Origin: Berghia stephanieae | Lineage: Eukaryota > Mollusca > Gastropoda > Nudibranchia > Aeolidiidae | Assembly (NCBI GenBank): GCA_034508935.3 | Contig: CM067448.1 | Location: forward strand, 2,976,966 to 3,040,965 | Direction of reading: 5' to 3' | Length of the DNA stretch: 64,000 nt | Shown: one piece after another, positions 34,430 to 47,900 of the stretch | Layout: every line of letters begins with the position of its first letter | How positions within the stretch are numbered: position 1 is the first letter of the stretch | Notes under the pieces: model-generated | Seen by the model: the letters and a program-made list of their open reading frames with translations, nothing else | The model's database searches: none | Told to the model about the DNA's origin: nothing | Program-made: the position numbers and the translations under genes

Positions 34430-35230
34430 TGGTGACATTTAAAGGAATACAAGAAGTAATAGAAAATATGGAGATGGCATCATTTCGAATTGATTAGTGA
34501 CGTGTATTATTTTGCGATTACTTCCCTATAATAATAATTAGAATAAAATAATGCTGTGTGTATCAGGCATACGCTATCCTACAAAGATGTCGCAGGAAAT
34601 GTTATATGAAAAAAGATTGCACCCAAGAATTTAAAAAATCAAAATCACGAGCATAATCTGGGAACTTTTCGGTCACATTCAGCCAATACAACAATGACAC
34701 ACTATTTCTCTGGCCAAAGCAAAAGAGCTTGGGAATGACCAACACAGCATTACCTCTCACTCTCGATAACGATATGAAAATTATAAACAAACAAAAATAA
34801 ATAACAAACGAAACTAACACCATTGTCAGAGCTTTCAATTAGAGGAAGGGTACAAGAAAGACAGTTGGAGGATCTCCGTTACAAAATAAAAAGGAACGGT
34901 TGAAAATGTAAAGTCGAATAACATCAAAAGCGGAGGGTTTTAAATCGGTAAGTCATGACAAAATTAAATCGTTTCAAACTCAGTTCTACTACCAACTGTT
35001 CGGTTTTGCTTTCTGTTGAGAACATCATCCCCAACCCCTCTCTTATAAAAGAAAAATGGATAGTCCTCTTTGACAATGATTTTATTTAGTTCTACATGTG
35101 ACAAACTTTTTTCCCCAACAATTTCGTATCTTTATATAAACTCTTTTATAAACAACTGGTTAAATACAACAGACATTGAGTGGGGATTGAGTTTATCAAG
35201 CATTATTGCTTTTTAAAATAAAATTTTATT
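34430..35230. repeat. Left arm of inverted repeat, unit 2 copy
   Basis: Close paralogue of 4270-5045 (GGCATACGCTATCCTAC at about 34567). Its partner arm has been lost from this unit. Confidence 0.65.
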
Positions 35231-35739
35231 TGGTTTCTGTATATGTGATACAAACGTTAAGAATGATCCAAGATGAAAATACAAATTTAAAAAAAGAAGA
35301 GAATAGGACATTCTACAACCCGCCAACTCTCACCATAGAAAAATAATGTAAAGATTTAAAAAGTAAAACAAAAAAACTATGTTTAGTGACTCTCATATTT
35401 TTATTCATATCATAGAATCAACATTCAACAAACGGATACAATGTCAATATACATAGAAAGAGAAACAGTTTTTTAGCTCTTTGTTTAATGTCACATTTTA
35501 TTTACAGTAACGATCAATTGTGGAGTAAATTGTTTTTGGATAAAGGCTGCTTCGTTTAGACGTAGCATTAATGTCCAAAATTCAATAGTTATCGACGATC
35601 AAAACGTAATACTGCTTTTGTGCATCCAGTCTTGAAGCCATTGTTCGACTTGAATTCACTAGTTTCTTCTCTGTTCTCCTTATTTAAATCAGCTCCAAGG
35701 GGATTGGACATAACCATTATCTATGTTCCTATTTCTTTA

Positions 35740-36440
35740 CACCCAATATCTCGTGTAAGATGTTATGTAGTCGTCCTTGATCTTTGTCCAATGTGACTCT
35801 ACATTTGTGTCCTCCTCGAGATCAGCTAGAGGTTGGCATCTATTACTCAATTGCAGCATGAACTCCTCATTATTTTCCCCATCTACTACATTCACCTGAG
35901 TGTACATTACATAAAATAGGCTCAAGAAACGCACCTTGCGGCGCACCAAAGTCAAGATATTGAGTTTTAGACGATATAATATTTACAGTTATTTGTTGGC
36001 ATATACCATTAAGAAAAGACTGAAACCAAGAAAGGAGATTCCAAAGGATATGTTTAATATGCTTATGAGAATTGATCGATTGAGTCAAATGCTGCAACCA
36101 GATCGAGAAGAGAAATAAATGAAACTAAACCATCGTCGACAGCATTCACAAGTCATTGTATACTTTTAGCAGGGGTGGGGGGTGGGGGGGGGGTTGGGGC
36201 TATGGTCTAGTCTATATGCAAGTTGAAAAGTTTCAATTAGATCATTAAGGGATAAATGTTGTTTCTGTTGATGTAAAATTACCTTCTCAAGGATTTTTAA
36301 AAGAAAAGGAAGGTTGATGACGGGTCTATAATTGTTGAACTCGTTTTTATCCAAGCTTGGGTTTTTCAAAAGAGGGGTCACAACTGCAATGTTAAATGCA
36401 TCTGGGACAGTGCCCTCCGAAAGTGGCAGGTTGATTATAT
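35740..36440 (-). mobile_element. L2-like and RTE-like LINE remnants, unit 2
   Basis: Paralogue of 5590-6290: QLSNRCQPLADLEED, GAPQGAFLEPIL and PLLKNPSLDKNEFNNYRPV on the minus strand. It stops at about 36440, where a deletion joins LINE sequence to the intron just before exon c. Confidence 0.7.
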
Positions 36441-36537
36441 ATCTTGCAACATAAGGTAGTGGACAAAGTGTGCTCTTGTTGATGTTGGGTTTTGTGATTT
36501 TGATTATTCTTAAATATTTTTTGTTTCACTCCATAAG

Positions 36538-36703
36538 GTTTACGAGTATAACCGTACGACAGTTGGATACGACCTTACACAGACTTGGTGTGGTAATAAT
36601 CGTCCCCAACCCTATGTGACTAAATCATCTCGTATAAAATTGAAATTTGAAAGTGATGGATCAAATGTATATTCCGGTTTTAAGCTTCGCTGGAACAAAG
36701 CCG
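36538..36703 (+). CDS. CUB exon c, unit 2
   Basis: Acceptor CACTCCATAAG (to 36537), donor GCCG/GTGTGT (36704). It is 166 nt, a 6-nt in-frame deletion relative to unit 1 (SNVNVYSG became SNVYSG), and keeps phase 0 to phase 1. Codes VYEYNRTTVGYDLTQTWCG, NNRPQPYVTKSSRIKLKFES and GFKLRWNKA. Cys4 (TWCG) is kept. The extra Cys of unit 1 is Arg here, and DD after Cys4 is NN. By eye there are about six amino-acid changes against one silent change relative to unit 1. The exon is intact alone, but its partner exon a in this unit is damaged, so it is spliceable yet perhaps not part of a working module. Confidence 0.75.
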
Positions 36704-36709
36704 GTGTGT

Positions 36710-36711
<2 letters not shown>

Positions 36712-36776
<65 letters not shown>

Positions 36777-36795
36777 GTCTGTCTCTCTCTCTCTC

Positions 36796-36849
<54 letters not shown>

Positions 36850-36966
36850 TCTTTCTTTCATTCTCTCTCCTTCTCTCCTTCTTTGCCTCAATCCCTGCTC
36901 TCTTTCAATTTCCCTCATTCCTCCGTCTCACTCCCCTCCCCCCCCTCTCTTTCTCTCTCTCTCTCC

Positions 36967-37023
<57 letters not shown>
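36712..37023. repeat. (CT)n microsatellite, unit 2
   Basis: CT-rich tract of about 310 bases starting directly after the exon c donor. Confidence 0.9.
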
Positions 37024-37024
<1 letters not shown>

Positions 37025-37365
37025 AATTTCGACACCCTGGGATCTTGTTTTTCGTGATCTTTGTTTAAAAGTTTGCATCTCGTTTTGTTTTTAAGCTATC
37101 GGTGTGCGGTTTGTACCATAAAATAGATAAATTATTTTTCTTTAATATCACATTAATTGATATGTTCTACCAGTCAATTTATGCTCGTTATTTGCATTTT
37201 TTGAGGTGTGTAATTTTCCGTTGGTGGCCCTGTTCGACACTGGGGCCTTCAGTTCGACACTCTAATGGCCCTAATTTCGACACCTAACGTCACGAGTTCT
37301 ACACATGCAGTGGCGTATCCTAACTTGGACAAAAAGGTCCACTGCCCTTTTCTCTCAGTCTTATT
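37024..37365. other. TTCGACAC-motif segment, unit 2
   Basis: Paralogue of 9485-9860; four TTCGACAC copies from 37028 to about 37285. Confidence 0.35.
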
Positions 37366-37379
37366 TCGAGAATTACGTC

Positions 37380-37840
37380 ATCAATTGTCGAAAACATAGT
37401 CAGTGAGAATAAAAAAATACAGATTTATGAGGCACTAATTATTCCGATATTGACATATAATTGTGAAACCTGGGGCCTCACAATAAAGAACTTAGAAAGT
37501 CTCGATTCATACCACCGCAAACAATTGTCCATAGACAATTACAAATACTGATCTTTATGAAAAAAACGCCTGAGTACAATAATAAAAGAACAGCGATGGA
37601 GGCTATTTGGTCATATCTTACGTCGAGAAGATAATATCCCAGCCAAAACTGCAATGACAGAATATTTCCCTCATGGCAACAAATATGTAGGGAGACCACC
37701 AACATCAGAAGTAACTACCCTGAACCATGATCTCGCTTCATATAAGAAATTTCTGGATTCAGATGAGGCCAAATTAATCACTGAAGAACTAAGAAATACA
37801 GCAGTGTCCTCCGTACTACTACTCATCGACCATGACTGAA
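37380..37840 (+). mobile_element. RTE-like LINE 3' fragment (unit 2 only)
   Basis: Plus-strand reading gives KIQIYEALIIPILTYNCETW, a stop, then RWRLFGHILRREDNIPAKTA and YFPHGNKYVGRPPTS. These are the C-terminal motifs of RTE-like LINEs (Y-N-C-E-T-W, W-R-x-F-G-H-x-L-R, P-A-x-x-A-M). At least one stop separates the two halves; 5'-truncated. It starts the block of about 1.7 kb present in unit 2 and absent from unit 1. Confidence 0.75.
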
Positions 37841-37976
37841 TCACACAATTCTCAGCAAGCGTAATTCAGACTGCGAAGCTTACTACCACTACCATTTCGA
37901 TAATATATTTTTAGCTCATAAAAATGATCAATTATGACACAAACTGAGATAGTTTGTCCTTCAGTATACATTACAT

Positions 37977-38131
37977 ATTCTTCTTCTTCTTCTTCTTCTT
38001 CTTCTTCTTCTTCTTCTTCTTCTTCTTCTTCTTCTTCTTCTTCTTCTTCTTCTTCTTCTTCTTCTTCTTCTTCTTCTTCTTCTTCTTCTTCTTCTTCTTC
38101 TTCTCTTCTTCTTCTTCTATTACTACTACTC

Positions 38132-38227
<96 letters not shown>

Positions 38228-38230
38228 GTA
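37977..38230. repeat. (TTC)n then (CTA)n microsatellites
   Basis: TTC run to about 38115, TAC/CTA run to about 38228. Confidence 0.95.
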
Positions 38231-38305
38231 CTCTTCCTCTCTCTCTCTCTATGGAAAAAATGGATGTAGTTCATTATTATATTTTTTTATAATCTACTTT
38301 TAGCT

Positions 38306-38400
38306 CGGGGTTCCCAATAGCTCATTTGGTATAGCAAAGCTTCACATGCAAGGGACCGTGGTCAATCCCAGGTGCAGTCGAGATTTTTTCTGATCCCCTT
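38306..38400 (+). mobile_element. tRNA-derived SINE (unit 2)
   Basis: A box TAGCTCATTTGGTATAGC and B box GGACCGTGGTCAATCCCAGG at tRNA-like spacing, then a T-run. The fuller version of the head at 10421 and 39466. Confidence 0.6.
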
Positions 38401-39060
38401 TCCACTTAGCAGTGATTTGGTTGCTGTGTCTGTTAGATCTGTCTGAAAGTACTTTGGTATAGATTAGGTTTCACACTATAGAAACCGGGATAAACTCCGA
38501 TTCCATGGGCCGATTGGCTTTGAAGGACCACTTTAGGCTTAGGTTTTGTTTTTCTATCGTCGGTTTTTCCTTTGGAACTTGTTTCATTCCAATATAATAC
38601 CGAATAGAGGCGGTGGCTCACATTTATAGATTTGCATTGATAAAAATAAATTCTAATAGCTTTGAACACCCACTCTATCTGTAGACGGTACCGCCTTTGC
38701 AGATGTTATAAATTCAACCGGACAATTTGTGTTGAAATGACTTCATATCCTTCATTCGATGTGCTCTTATGTTAAACAGTGTGTAGAAAGTGTGTTTTAG
38801 TCAAAGTTTTTGATTAGATTTGGGACTGACATGCAAGACATATGAAATAGATCGAACAGAAAAGGTATATTGAATTGAAGTATTCTTTCTTTTAGTAATT
38901 CAGAAGTCTCCAAATTTCAAAAACACCGCCTTTTCCTGGAGGGTGTGAAAACTAAGGACCACTCCTTGAGATATTTCAAAACAGCTGGTATTGAAGCAGA
39001 TTTCGTGAACCGTATATTTACGCATGAAAAATCAAAATCGGCGGTTAAGATGACATCAAT
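38401..39060. other. Nothing recognised (unit 2 only)
   Basis: No domain or clear repeat; probably the SINE body plus unique sequence. Confidence 0.35.
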
Positions 39061-39121
39061 GTTTTATGTCGCCAAAATGATCAATCATGACACAAAATGA
39101 GATTGTCCTTAAATATGTATC

Positions 39122-39152
<31 letters not shown>

Positions 39153-39495
39153 CTTCTTCTTCTTCTTCTTCTTCTTTTTCTTCTTCTTCTTCCTCTTCTT
39201 CTTCTTCTTCCTCTTCTCTATCTATTTCACACACACTTTCATTTTCTGTACGTGTGAATGGCCACACTATTCAATCAGTGTACACAGAATTCTTTGTAAT
39301 TTAACTGTAAACAGATATATTAATAGCCCTCTGTCTCAAGCGGTGTTACGTCGGCGTGAAACATAGATTTAGAATTTGAAGTCACAAAAGTTGATTTGAA
39401 ATGATTTGGCCCAAAAGAAAGAATGGATGTAGTTCATTATTATAATTTTTATAATCTACTTAAAGCCCGGGGTTCCCAATGGCTCATTTGGTAGA
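39061..39495. repeat. Second copy of local repeat with (TTC)n and SINE head
   Basis: It repeats the layout of 37906-38340: AAAATGATCA...ATGACACAAA, (TTC)n (39124-39225), ATGGATGTAGTTCATTATTA, and the tRNA-like head at 39466. This copy matches unit 1 (9866-10455), so the extra block sits upstream of it. Confidence 0.55.
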
Positions 39496-39599
39496 GTTTT
39501 TTATAGTTCTTAAAGAAGAAAACTTTTTTGATATGACCTCAACACGGTTTAAAATCTATATTTAGTTAAGAAAAATTGATTTAAAGGTTGACACAAATT

Positions 39600-40880
39600 T
39601 TTACAACATTTGATAGAGGAACAGCTGAGAAAAACAAAAACAAAAAAAAAACAACACGCGCCATTAATAAAAAAGCTGACTTTAATTACTCACAAAACAT
39701 ATGAAAAGATTATCCAAGAAACTGCCTTTACTTTCAATTCTAATTCTATTTCAAAACTAACCAAAGTACTTAAAATCATTCAAACCATCCGATGATGAAA
39801 TAGTGCAGGGCAAAGGCAAATTCATCTCCTTTTTCAAAAACAAAAGAGGGGTCTCAATATTTTAATGGTACTCAATTTTCTATGTTCCATACAGTCTCTC
39901 AATGTTTCTTAAATGATATCATTTTAAAACAACCAAAATCGTGTGAACTTGACTTTCTACCTTCAAGCAACCTTAATGTGTTGCTTACTTAAATGGCTGA
40001 TATCATAAATACTTCTCTTCGTAAAGGTATTGATCCATCACCATTTAAAGCGGCATTAGTTAAAACCAATTTTAAAAACGCATCTCTAGACCAGAATACT
40101 CTGAAAAACTACGTGCCTGTCTTTGCGTTTTTTGAGGCCAAATATGTATGAATTGAAACAGACTCAAGCTGAATAAAGATGAAACAGAAGTAATTTCGCT
40201 ATTAAACCTATAAGTAACCATGACATGGAGAATTACAAAATTACAGTCAGGGACAGTAAAGTCAACCATTCTTCCTATATAAAGAATTTTGGAGTTTGTT
40301 TCAATTTAAGCCTCTCAATTACACCCTTCATCGATCATTTTATCAGAAATTATATTATAAAATTTTAAAAAAATGCTCAAGTTAGTAATGTTCTACCCAA
40401 AACTTTTGCATCTCTTCCAGTGAATGGTCTTGTTATTTCGAAACTCCACTTTTAACTTCGTTCTGTATCTGCTAATGTGTAATCTGAAGAGTCTCCAGAC
40501 TGTTCAAAACAATGCAACAAGACTTGTGCTTAGAGTAAGGCTTTGATTCGGCCACCTCTCTGCTGCAAGACCGATACTGGTTCCCAGTGACAAAAGGAGT
40601 AATCATAAGATCTTAACAATTGTGTTTTAAGACTTGGCATGACAGCATCACTTATTATTTGAATGACTTGTTGTGCCCATATGTAATAAACAGAACGTTG
40701 CGCCCGAATCACGACAATAAAGTTTTACAAAAACCCAATATGCACAAACCAATTGGCGAGTAATCTTTTTACTGTTCATTACCGTATTTCTGGAATTGCC
40801 ACCCTGTTATATTCGAGATTTAGATTTTTTTATATCTTTTAAATCCCATCTCAAGACAAGCTTCTAGGTTCCAAATTGTA
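39600..40880 (+). mobile_element. L2/CR1-like LINE remnant, plus strand, unit 2
   Basis: Paralogue of 12240-13510. It shows LKNASLDQNTLKNYVPV at about 40070-40120, better preserved than in unit 1. Same missing catalytic palm and same C-terminal motifs. Confidence 0.75.
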
Positions 40881-41142
40881 CAGTATGGATTGGCCTGATG
40901 GCATTATTAATATGTATGATTACTTGTATGTCGTTAAACAAAGAGGTCTCTCTAGTTTGTTTAAGGGAAAACTTAGTATAACTAACGCATGATTTTTGAA
41001 TTACAACGTGTATGTTGTATCGTGAAATCAACATGTCTTGAGTACTGTAAACATTGGTGTGATTAGATTGTAGTTATTTTCTTTGTCCCAACCTCACATG
41101 TAAAGTTCCAAGAGCTGTATTGTTCGGGTGATACGCTATATA

Positions 41143-41144
<2 letters not shown>

Positions 41145-41203
<59 letters not shown>

Positions 41204-41275
41204 TCTTTCTTTTTCTCCATGTGTGTCTGTGTGTATGTGTGTGCGTGTGTGTGTGTGCGTGTGTGTGTATGTGTT
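41145..41275. repeat. (TA)n and (GT)n microsatellites, unit 2
   Basis: Paralogue of 13781-13930. Confidence 0.9.
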
Positions 41276-41451
41276 AAGCACGTTATTTTCTCTTTGTTTT
41301 CTGATTTAAAAAAATCAAATACAAACAATGTCATGCCCACTGATGACATAGTACACAAACAATTGCAGATCGATTGGTGATGTAGTTCACAAAAAAATAT
41401 CCAACTCATGACCTTAAAAGGAACAATATATGACATTGAATAAACTTTAAT

Positions 41452-41842
<391 letters not shown>

Positions 41843-42047
41843 GTCATGATATTGTTTACTGTTAGAGATAGTTCTATTTGTCACTTTATGTTTGTAATTG
41901 ATCTGTGTCTGTACTGTATTGTCTAACTCTTTGTGTTTTGATTTCTTTCTAGATCATGTCGAATTAAATGTTGAATAAAGCCTATATTTTGCATGGCAAT
42001 CATTTGAATTACTTTCTAGCTTCACAACAATTTATTCAACATTTAAC

Positions 42048-42878
42048 ATGGAACGATTCCTTCAACCTGAGCGGTTCAGCGCTGAACCCAATATGCCTGA
42101 TGCATCAAAGCAATGGAATCACTGGCTCTGTACATTCAACAACTTTATCTCTTCGTTACCCGAACAGGCGACTGACAACAAACTCAATCTGCTCGTCAGT
42201 TTCATCGATCCTGTCGTCTATGAACATATTGCTGATTGTACTACATTCGATTCAGCTGTTGACGTTCTGAAGAACATATACGTGAATACAAAGAACGAAA
42301 TATTCGTGAGACACGTCTTGGCTACAACAAAGCAAGAACCAGATCAATCCCTCGATCAGTTCCTTCAAAAGTTGAAGAGACTTGCCAAAGAATGTGATTT
42401 TAAAGCTGTTACTGCTGATAAGAACTGGGATGACTTTATCCGAGATGCTTTCATTTGTGATCTCTCTTCTAATCAGATCAGGCAGCGACTCCTCGAAAAT
42501 AAAACAATCAAACATATGGCCGCTTATGAACCGGCTCGATCCTTGGAGATGGCTGTAAAACACTCTCAGAACTACAGCACACCAACTACTGTGCCATGTG
42601 GCAGCACTGCTCCTCCGCCCTCTGAAAAAGAACTTGACTCATTCAATGCTGCAGTCACGAACTCTAAATGTTTTTTCTGCGGATACCAACGATATTCTCG
42701 ATCAAAATGCCCTGCTAGAGAGGCGCTGTGTAAACGTTGTGGAAAAAAGGGCATTTTCAAAAGGTATGCCAGTCAAAAAGTAAAAACGAATATGCATCTG
42801 CTGCAGACCCGAATACACTCAGTTCAGCCTTTTCAGCCGCGGCTCCCGCTAGTCTCTACAGAGCTGTTATTGACGTGA
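42048..42878 (+). CDS. Gag of Mag-like fossil, copy B
   Basis: A 276-residue frame, MERFLQPERFSAEP onward, with the same capsid-like part as copy A and cysteine-rich knuckles toward its end. Differs from copy A at about one residue in fifteen over the first 160. Confidence 0.8.
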   Translation: MERFLQPERFSAEPNMPDASKQWNHWLCTFNNFISSLPEQATDNKLNLLVSFIDPVVYEHIADCTTFDSAVDVLKNIYVNTKNEIFVRHVLATTKQEPDQSLDQFLQKLKRLAKECDFKAVTADKNWDDFIRDAFICDLSSNQIRQRLLENKTIKHMAAYEPARSLEMAVKHSQNYSTPTTVPCGSTAPPPSEKELDSFNAAVTNSKCFFCGYQRYSRSKCPAREALCKRCGKKGIFKRYASQKVKTNMHLLQTRIHSVQPFQPRLPLVSTELLLT

Positions 42879-44520
42879 AATTGTTTAACAAGCCCGTTAA
42901 AGCGTTGATAGACACTGGAAGCTCAGAGAGTTTCATTTCAACAGAGATCGCACAAAGTCTCCAATTGAAGATTTTCAAATCAAAGAAAAAAATCTCTATG
43001 GCGTCTACTAATCTTTCCAGTACAACCAAGGGTCATTGTTTTGTCTCTTTGGAATACCAGGGACATTTCTATGAGAGTTTTAAATTTTCCATCCTGTCAG
43101 GGTTGTGTTCGGACTTGATTTTAGGCCATGACTTTCTTGAACAGCATGACGGAGTTCAAATATCCTTCAAAGGTTCAAAGCCTACTTTCTCCGTTTGTAG
43201 TCTTACTGCTGCAAAAACCGAACCTGTTTCTCTTTTCAAGAATCTCCTTCCAGAAGTCAGACCTATTGCAATAAAATCAAGACGATTTTCATTACCAGAC
43301 AAGCAATTCATTGACTCTGAGGTTCAGAAACTTCTTGACGAGGATGTGATCAAACCATCTGATTCTCCATGGCGAGCGCAGGGGTTGGTGACAACTAACG
43401 AGCGACACAAGAAACGCATGGTTGTGGACTATAGTCAGACCATCAATCGCTTCACTCTACTCGATGCATATCCACTTCCAGACATTAATGAAATGATTGA
43501 AACAATTTCAAACTACAGTGTCTATAGCACCCTCGATTTGCAATGTGCTTACCACCAGATCCCAATAAAAGACGAGGAGAAACTGTATAAGGCTTTTGAG
43601 GCCAGTGGAAATCTCTACCAATTCAAGTGAATTCCCTTTGGAGTCACTAACTGAGTGGCTTGCTTTCAGCGCATCATTGATTCCATTATTCGGGATGAGA
43701 AACTGAGTGACACATTTGCTTACATAGACAATGTGACAATCTGTGGCAGAAATCAGCAAGATCATGATGAAAATCTTGTGAAATTTCTCAGGTGTGCCAA
43801 AAAAACATAATATAACATTCAATGAATGTAAGACTATCCAGTCTGTTAGACAAATCAAGTTACTTGGATTTCAAGTGTCCAAAGGTTGCATTCAGCCAGA
43901 CCCTGACCGATTACGACCACTGAGAGAACTTTCAGATCCTCACAATATCAAATCTCAACAGAGAGTGATTGGAATGTTTGCATACTACTCATCCTGGATA
44001 CCTCATTTCTCGGATAAAATACACACAATGGTCCAAAATACCACCTTTCCATTGTCAAGAAAAGCCAAGGACTCGTTTGATCTTTTGAAAAAGGCGATTG
44101 AAAACGATGCTGTCGTGACAATTGACCACAACGTTCCTCTAGTTGTAGAAACCGACACTTCTGAAATTGCAATCGCAGCAACACTAAATCAAGGTGGACG
44201 TCCTGTGGCTTTCTTTTCAAGAACTCTGAACCACAGCGAAAAGAAGCAGTCTTCTGTTGAAAAAGAGGCTTACGCTATTGTGGAAGCCCCTTGAAAGTGG
44301 AGGCACTATCTTCTTGGAAAGCATTTCAAACTTGTGACAGATCAGAAAAGCGTTGCGTTTATGTACGGAAATTCTGCAAAAGGAAAAAGTCAAGAATGAT
44401 AAAATCCAAAGATTGAAGATTGAACTGTCAAGCTACAGTTATGACGTTGTGTATCGACCTGGAAAAGACAATGTAGCGGCTGACGCATTTTCAAGGGAGT
44501 TCTGCTCATCTACTGGTTCA
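42737..44520 (+). CDS. Protease, RT and RNase H regions of Mag-like fossil, copy B
   Basis: Protease ALIDTGSSESFIS; RT with RMVVDYSQTINRFTLLDAYP, YSTLDLQCAYHQIPI (motif A) and FAYIDNVTICG (YIDN at the catalytic box); RNase H with TLNQGGRPVAFFSRTL and YRPGKDNVAADAFSREF. Parts only; the region is broken. Confidence 0.8.
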
Positions 44521-44980
44521 GATTTAGAAACTTTAAAAAGCCTTCACGACTCACTCTGCCACCCTAGAATTGCAAGGATGAAATTGTGTCAGGTCAAAGA
44601 ACCTCCCATATTCCGTGGATGAAATGCGAACAATCTGCAACAACTGTAGGGTTTGTCGTGAGCTAAAACCTTCATTCTACAAACCGCAGAACCTCAAAGT
44701 GGTCAAAGCAACTCAACCATTCGAGCTTTTGAGTGTGGATTTCAAGGGTCCCTTACGTCATCGTCCAAAAATCGGTATCTCCTAACAGATATTGATGAAT
44801 ATTTTCGGTTCCCTTTTGCGTTCCCATGCTCTGATATGAGCTCATCAACTATCATCAAGTGCTTGTGTCAATTGTTCTCATTGTTTGGAATGCCTATTTC
44901 AATACATTCTGACAGAGGTGCTAAATTCATGTCAAGTGAGCTTCAAGATTTCTTGTGCAAAAAGGGTATCGCCTCAAGCC

Positions 44981-47900
44981 CCCCCCCCCCCCCCGCCCCC
45001 CCTCGTGGATCTTTACCTTGCAGTGGGGAGGGGGTTTGGGCCACACGGGAGGGCAAAGGTGTAAATCCCGGTCGACCGTCACGAGACCATCCCGGGTAGC
45101 GAGCCAACGAGCCACATGAGCTGCTCGCCCCGGTGTGTGACTAAATTTGATCCAACCCGGTGCCCGAATAGCAACCCTATCCCGGGGGCCACACTACTAT
45201 CTTCATGTCGAGTCCCAATCAGTCCCGTCAATGACGAAGCGGTCTGCCGCCTAGCCAAATAATACCGCGTTCGTGTCGCCAGGGTCGTCGGCACGTTCGA
45301 GAAAAAAGCAAACGTCCCATGCATCAATTGATTCGCGGCCTGCCAATTTGAAAATGCGACGGCCGGGATGGCGAACTGACGCACATATTATCCCTGAACG
45401 GTGAGAGCCAGAGTATGGCAAAAATTGAGCTTTTATCAAAGCTATTGGCCGCCCATAACGTAGACATCCTCCTATTACAGGAGACCCACCTTTACTCAGG
45501 CGCGCAATCTTCCCGATTCCAGATCCCAGGCTATACGGTGGCCCAACACGAGGACACTTCGAGGCTCAAAGGAGCGGTTAGCGTTTACGTTAAAGAGCCA
45601 TCGAAGATAAGGGTCATTGAGAGCGTAACGGACAGCAATGGAGTGAACCGAATTTCCGTGGAAGTAGGTGGACTGTGCCTGCATAATATCTACAAACCAC
45701 CCAGAGCGACTTGGACTACACCACCGTTACGGGTGGTCAGCCATCCTTCCATCTGTCTGGGAGACTTTAATAGCCACCATCACGAATGGGGCTACCAGAC
45801 TGCAATGAAGCAGGAAGACAACTCCGCTCATGGATGGACTATAATGATCTACACCTAGTGTACGATCCTACAACCAAGGGTACCTGCGGGGGTACCCGCC
45901 ATAAGAAGGAGTATACTCCAGACCTCACCCTAGTGTCGAAAGGCGCGAACGGTGAACCGCTCGAGGTGAAGCAAACAGTCCTCGGGGACTTTCCGCATAG
46001 CCAGCACAGGCCGGTTCTTGTCACAGCTGGGGTGACAATAACGAGGGTGCAGTCTCTCCCACTTTGCAGATGGAACTTCAGGAAGGCTGACTGGGAGGAA
46101 TTCAGTTCCTATATCGAGCAGGTCTGCCCTGCCATTCCTCCCAAGTCCAAGAATATAACCATATTCAGCAGGCTACTGGTTAAGAGCGCTCAACGCTCTA
46201 TTCCACGGGGCAAACGGAAATTCTACACCCTTGCTGGACAGCAGAGTCGGAAGAGCTGTACCGAGAGTACCAGCAACCCAGTCCCAGGACGCAGCCGATA
46301 GACTGCTTCAGTCTCTGGCAGAGGGAAGGAAGCAACGGTGGCAGGAGACCGTGGAAAGTCTCCACTTTACACACTCCAGCCGCCACGCTTGGCGTTTCAT
46401 AAAGAAATTGGACCCAGATCAGAATTACGCGAAGGCTGCACCGGAGTGTGAGGCAGACACAATTGCCAAGAACATTAAGAACCGTAGTAAACGGGTCCCT
46501 AATCAGGCTTTTGAGCGCGATGTCCGCAATGCGAAACGTACGATTTTGGACTCGCTACCTGCGGAGGTGTCAGACTGGACGGCCCCGTTCAGTCCCCGAT
46601 AAGTGGGTGCTGCCATTAGCGAAGTGAAGAACGGCAAAGCAGCATGGATAGATGGTGTATATCCGATATGGTGACGCATCTGGGCCCCAGGGCACGGGCC
46701 TGGCTAGCAGAGGCAATGTACGACGTCCTTGCAAAAGGAAAGCTACCACAAGTGTGGAAGCATGCGAAGATAGTTGCCATCCTGAAGCCAGGGAAACCGG
46801 AGAAGGAGGCAGTTTCAGACCCATATCGCTGCTGAGCAGTCTTTACAAATTGTTGGAGCGTGTTCTATTAAACCGATGGGGGCCGGTCCTAGACGCTGCC
46901 CTGCCACCCGAGCAGGCAGGCTTCAGAGAAGGGAGGTGCACCACAGAGAAGGTCATTGCTCTTACAGAGCATATTGAGCACGGGTTTGAGAGAAAACAGC
47001 AAACAGGTGCTGTCTTTATAGACCTATCAGCGGCGTACGATACGGTCTGGTGCGAAGGGTTGATGCTCAAACTTGCAAAAATCATAAGGTGCAAAAAGAC
47101 CTTGAAGTTGTTCTCTTCGATCTGAGGGGAAAGATAATTCCACGTCGCGCTGGGAGACGTCACGAGCAAAGTAAGGAAACTGAAGAATGGGGTCCCTCAG
47201 GCGTCGGTACTTGCGCCAATGTTGTTTAACGTTTACATTAGCGATATGCCAAACACTTCCTCCCTGAGGCTGGGATACTCGGACGACTGGGCACTCGTTA
47301 CTCAGAGTAAAGTGTGGACCCGTCTCGAGAGCATACTCAGCGAGGACGTCACAAGACTCAAATCCTACATTGACAAGTGGTACCTGAAGATGAACACTTC
47401 AAAAACCGTGGCCACTGCATTTCACTTATGCAGTGGTTGGCACACCCGCAAACTAAATGTCCTAGTCGGGGACCAGCCACTCCCATATGAGCCGCATCCA
47501 AAATATTTAGGGGTGACGCTAGATCGCAGCCTTACTTATCGGGTGCATCTCGAAAGGGTTGCCCGGAAGATAGAGAAGCGGAATAGTCTTCTGAGGAAGC
47601 TGGCGGGATCGACTTGGGGCGCTAGCCAAGCGGTCCTGAGAACGTTCGCCTTGGCACTATGCTATTCCACCGTGGAGTATTGCGCTCCAGTGTCGGGTAG
47701 ATGCAGAAACGTTGAGAAGGTGGATGTAAAACTTCGCAAGTCGATGCACATAGTGTCAGGAACACTAGCAACAACCCCTAGAGAATGGGACCCGATAATG
47801 CCAGCGATCCAGCCCCCCCCCCCCCCCCGATGTCCGGAGGGAGACGATTACGGGAAACTGGCTGAGTAAGATCAAAGAGAGAGGGAATGGGGATACCCCT

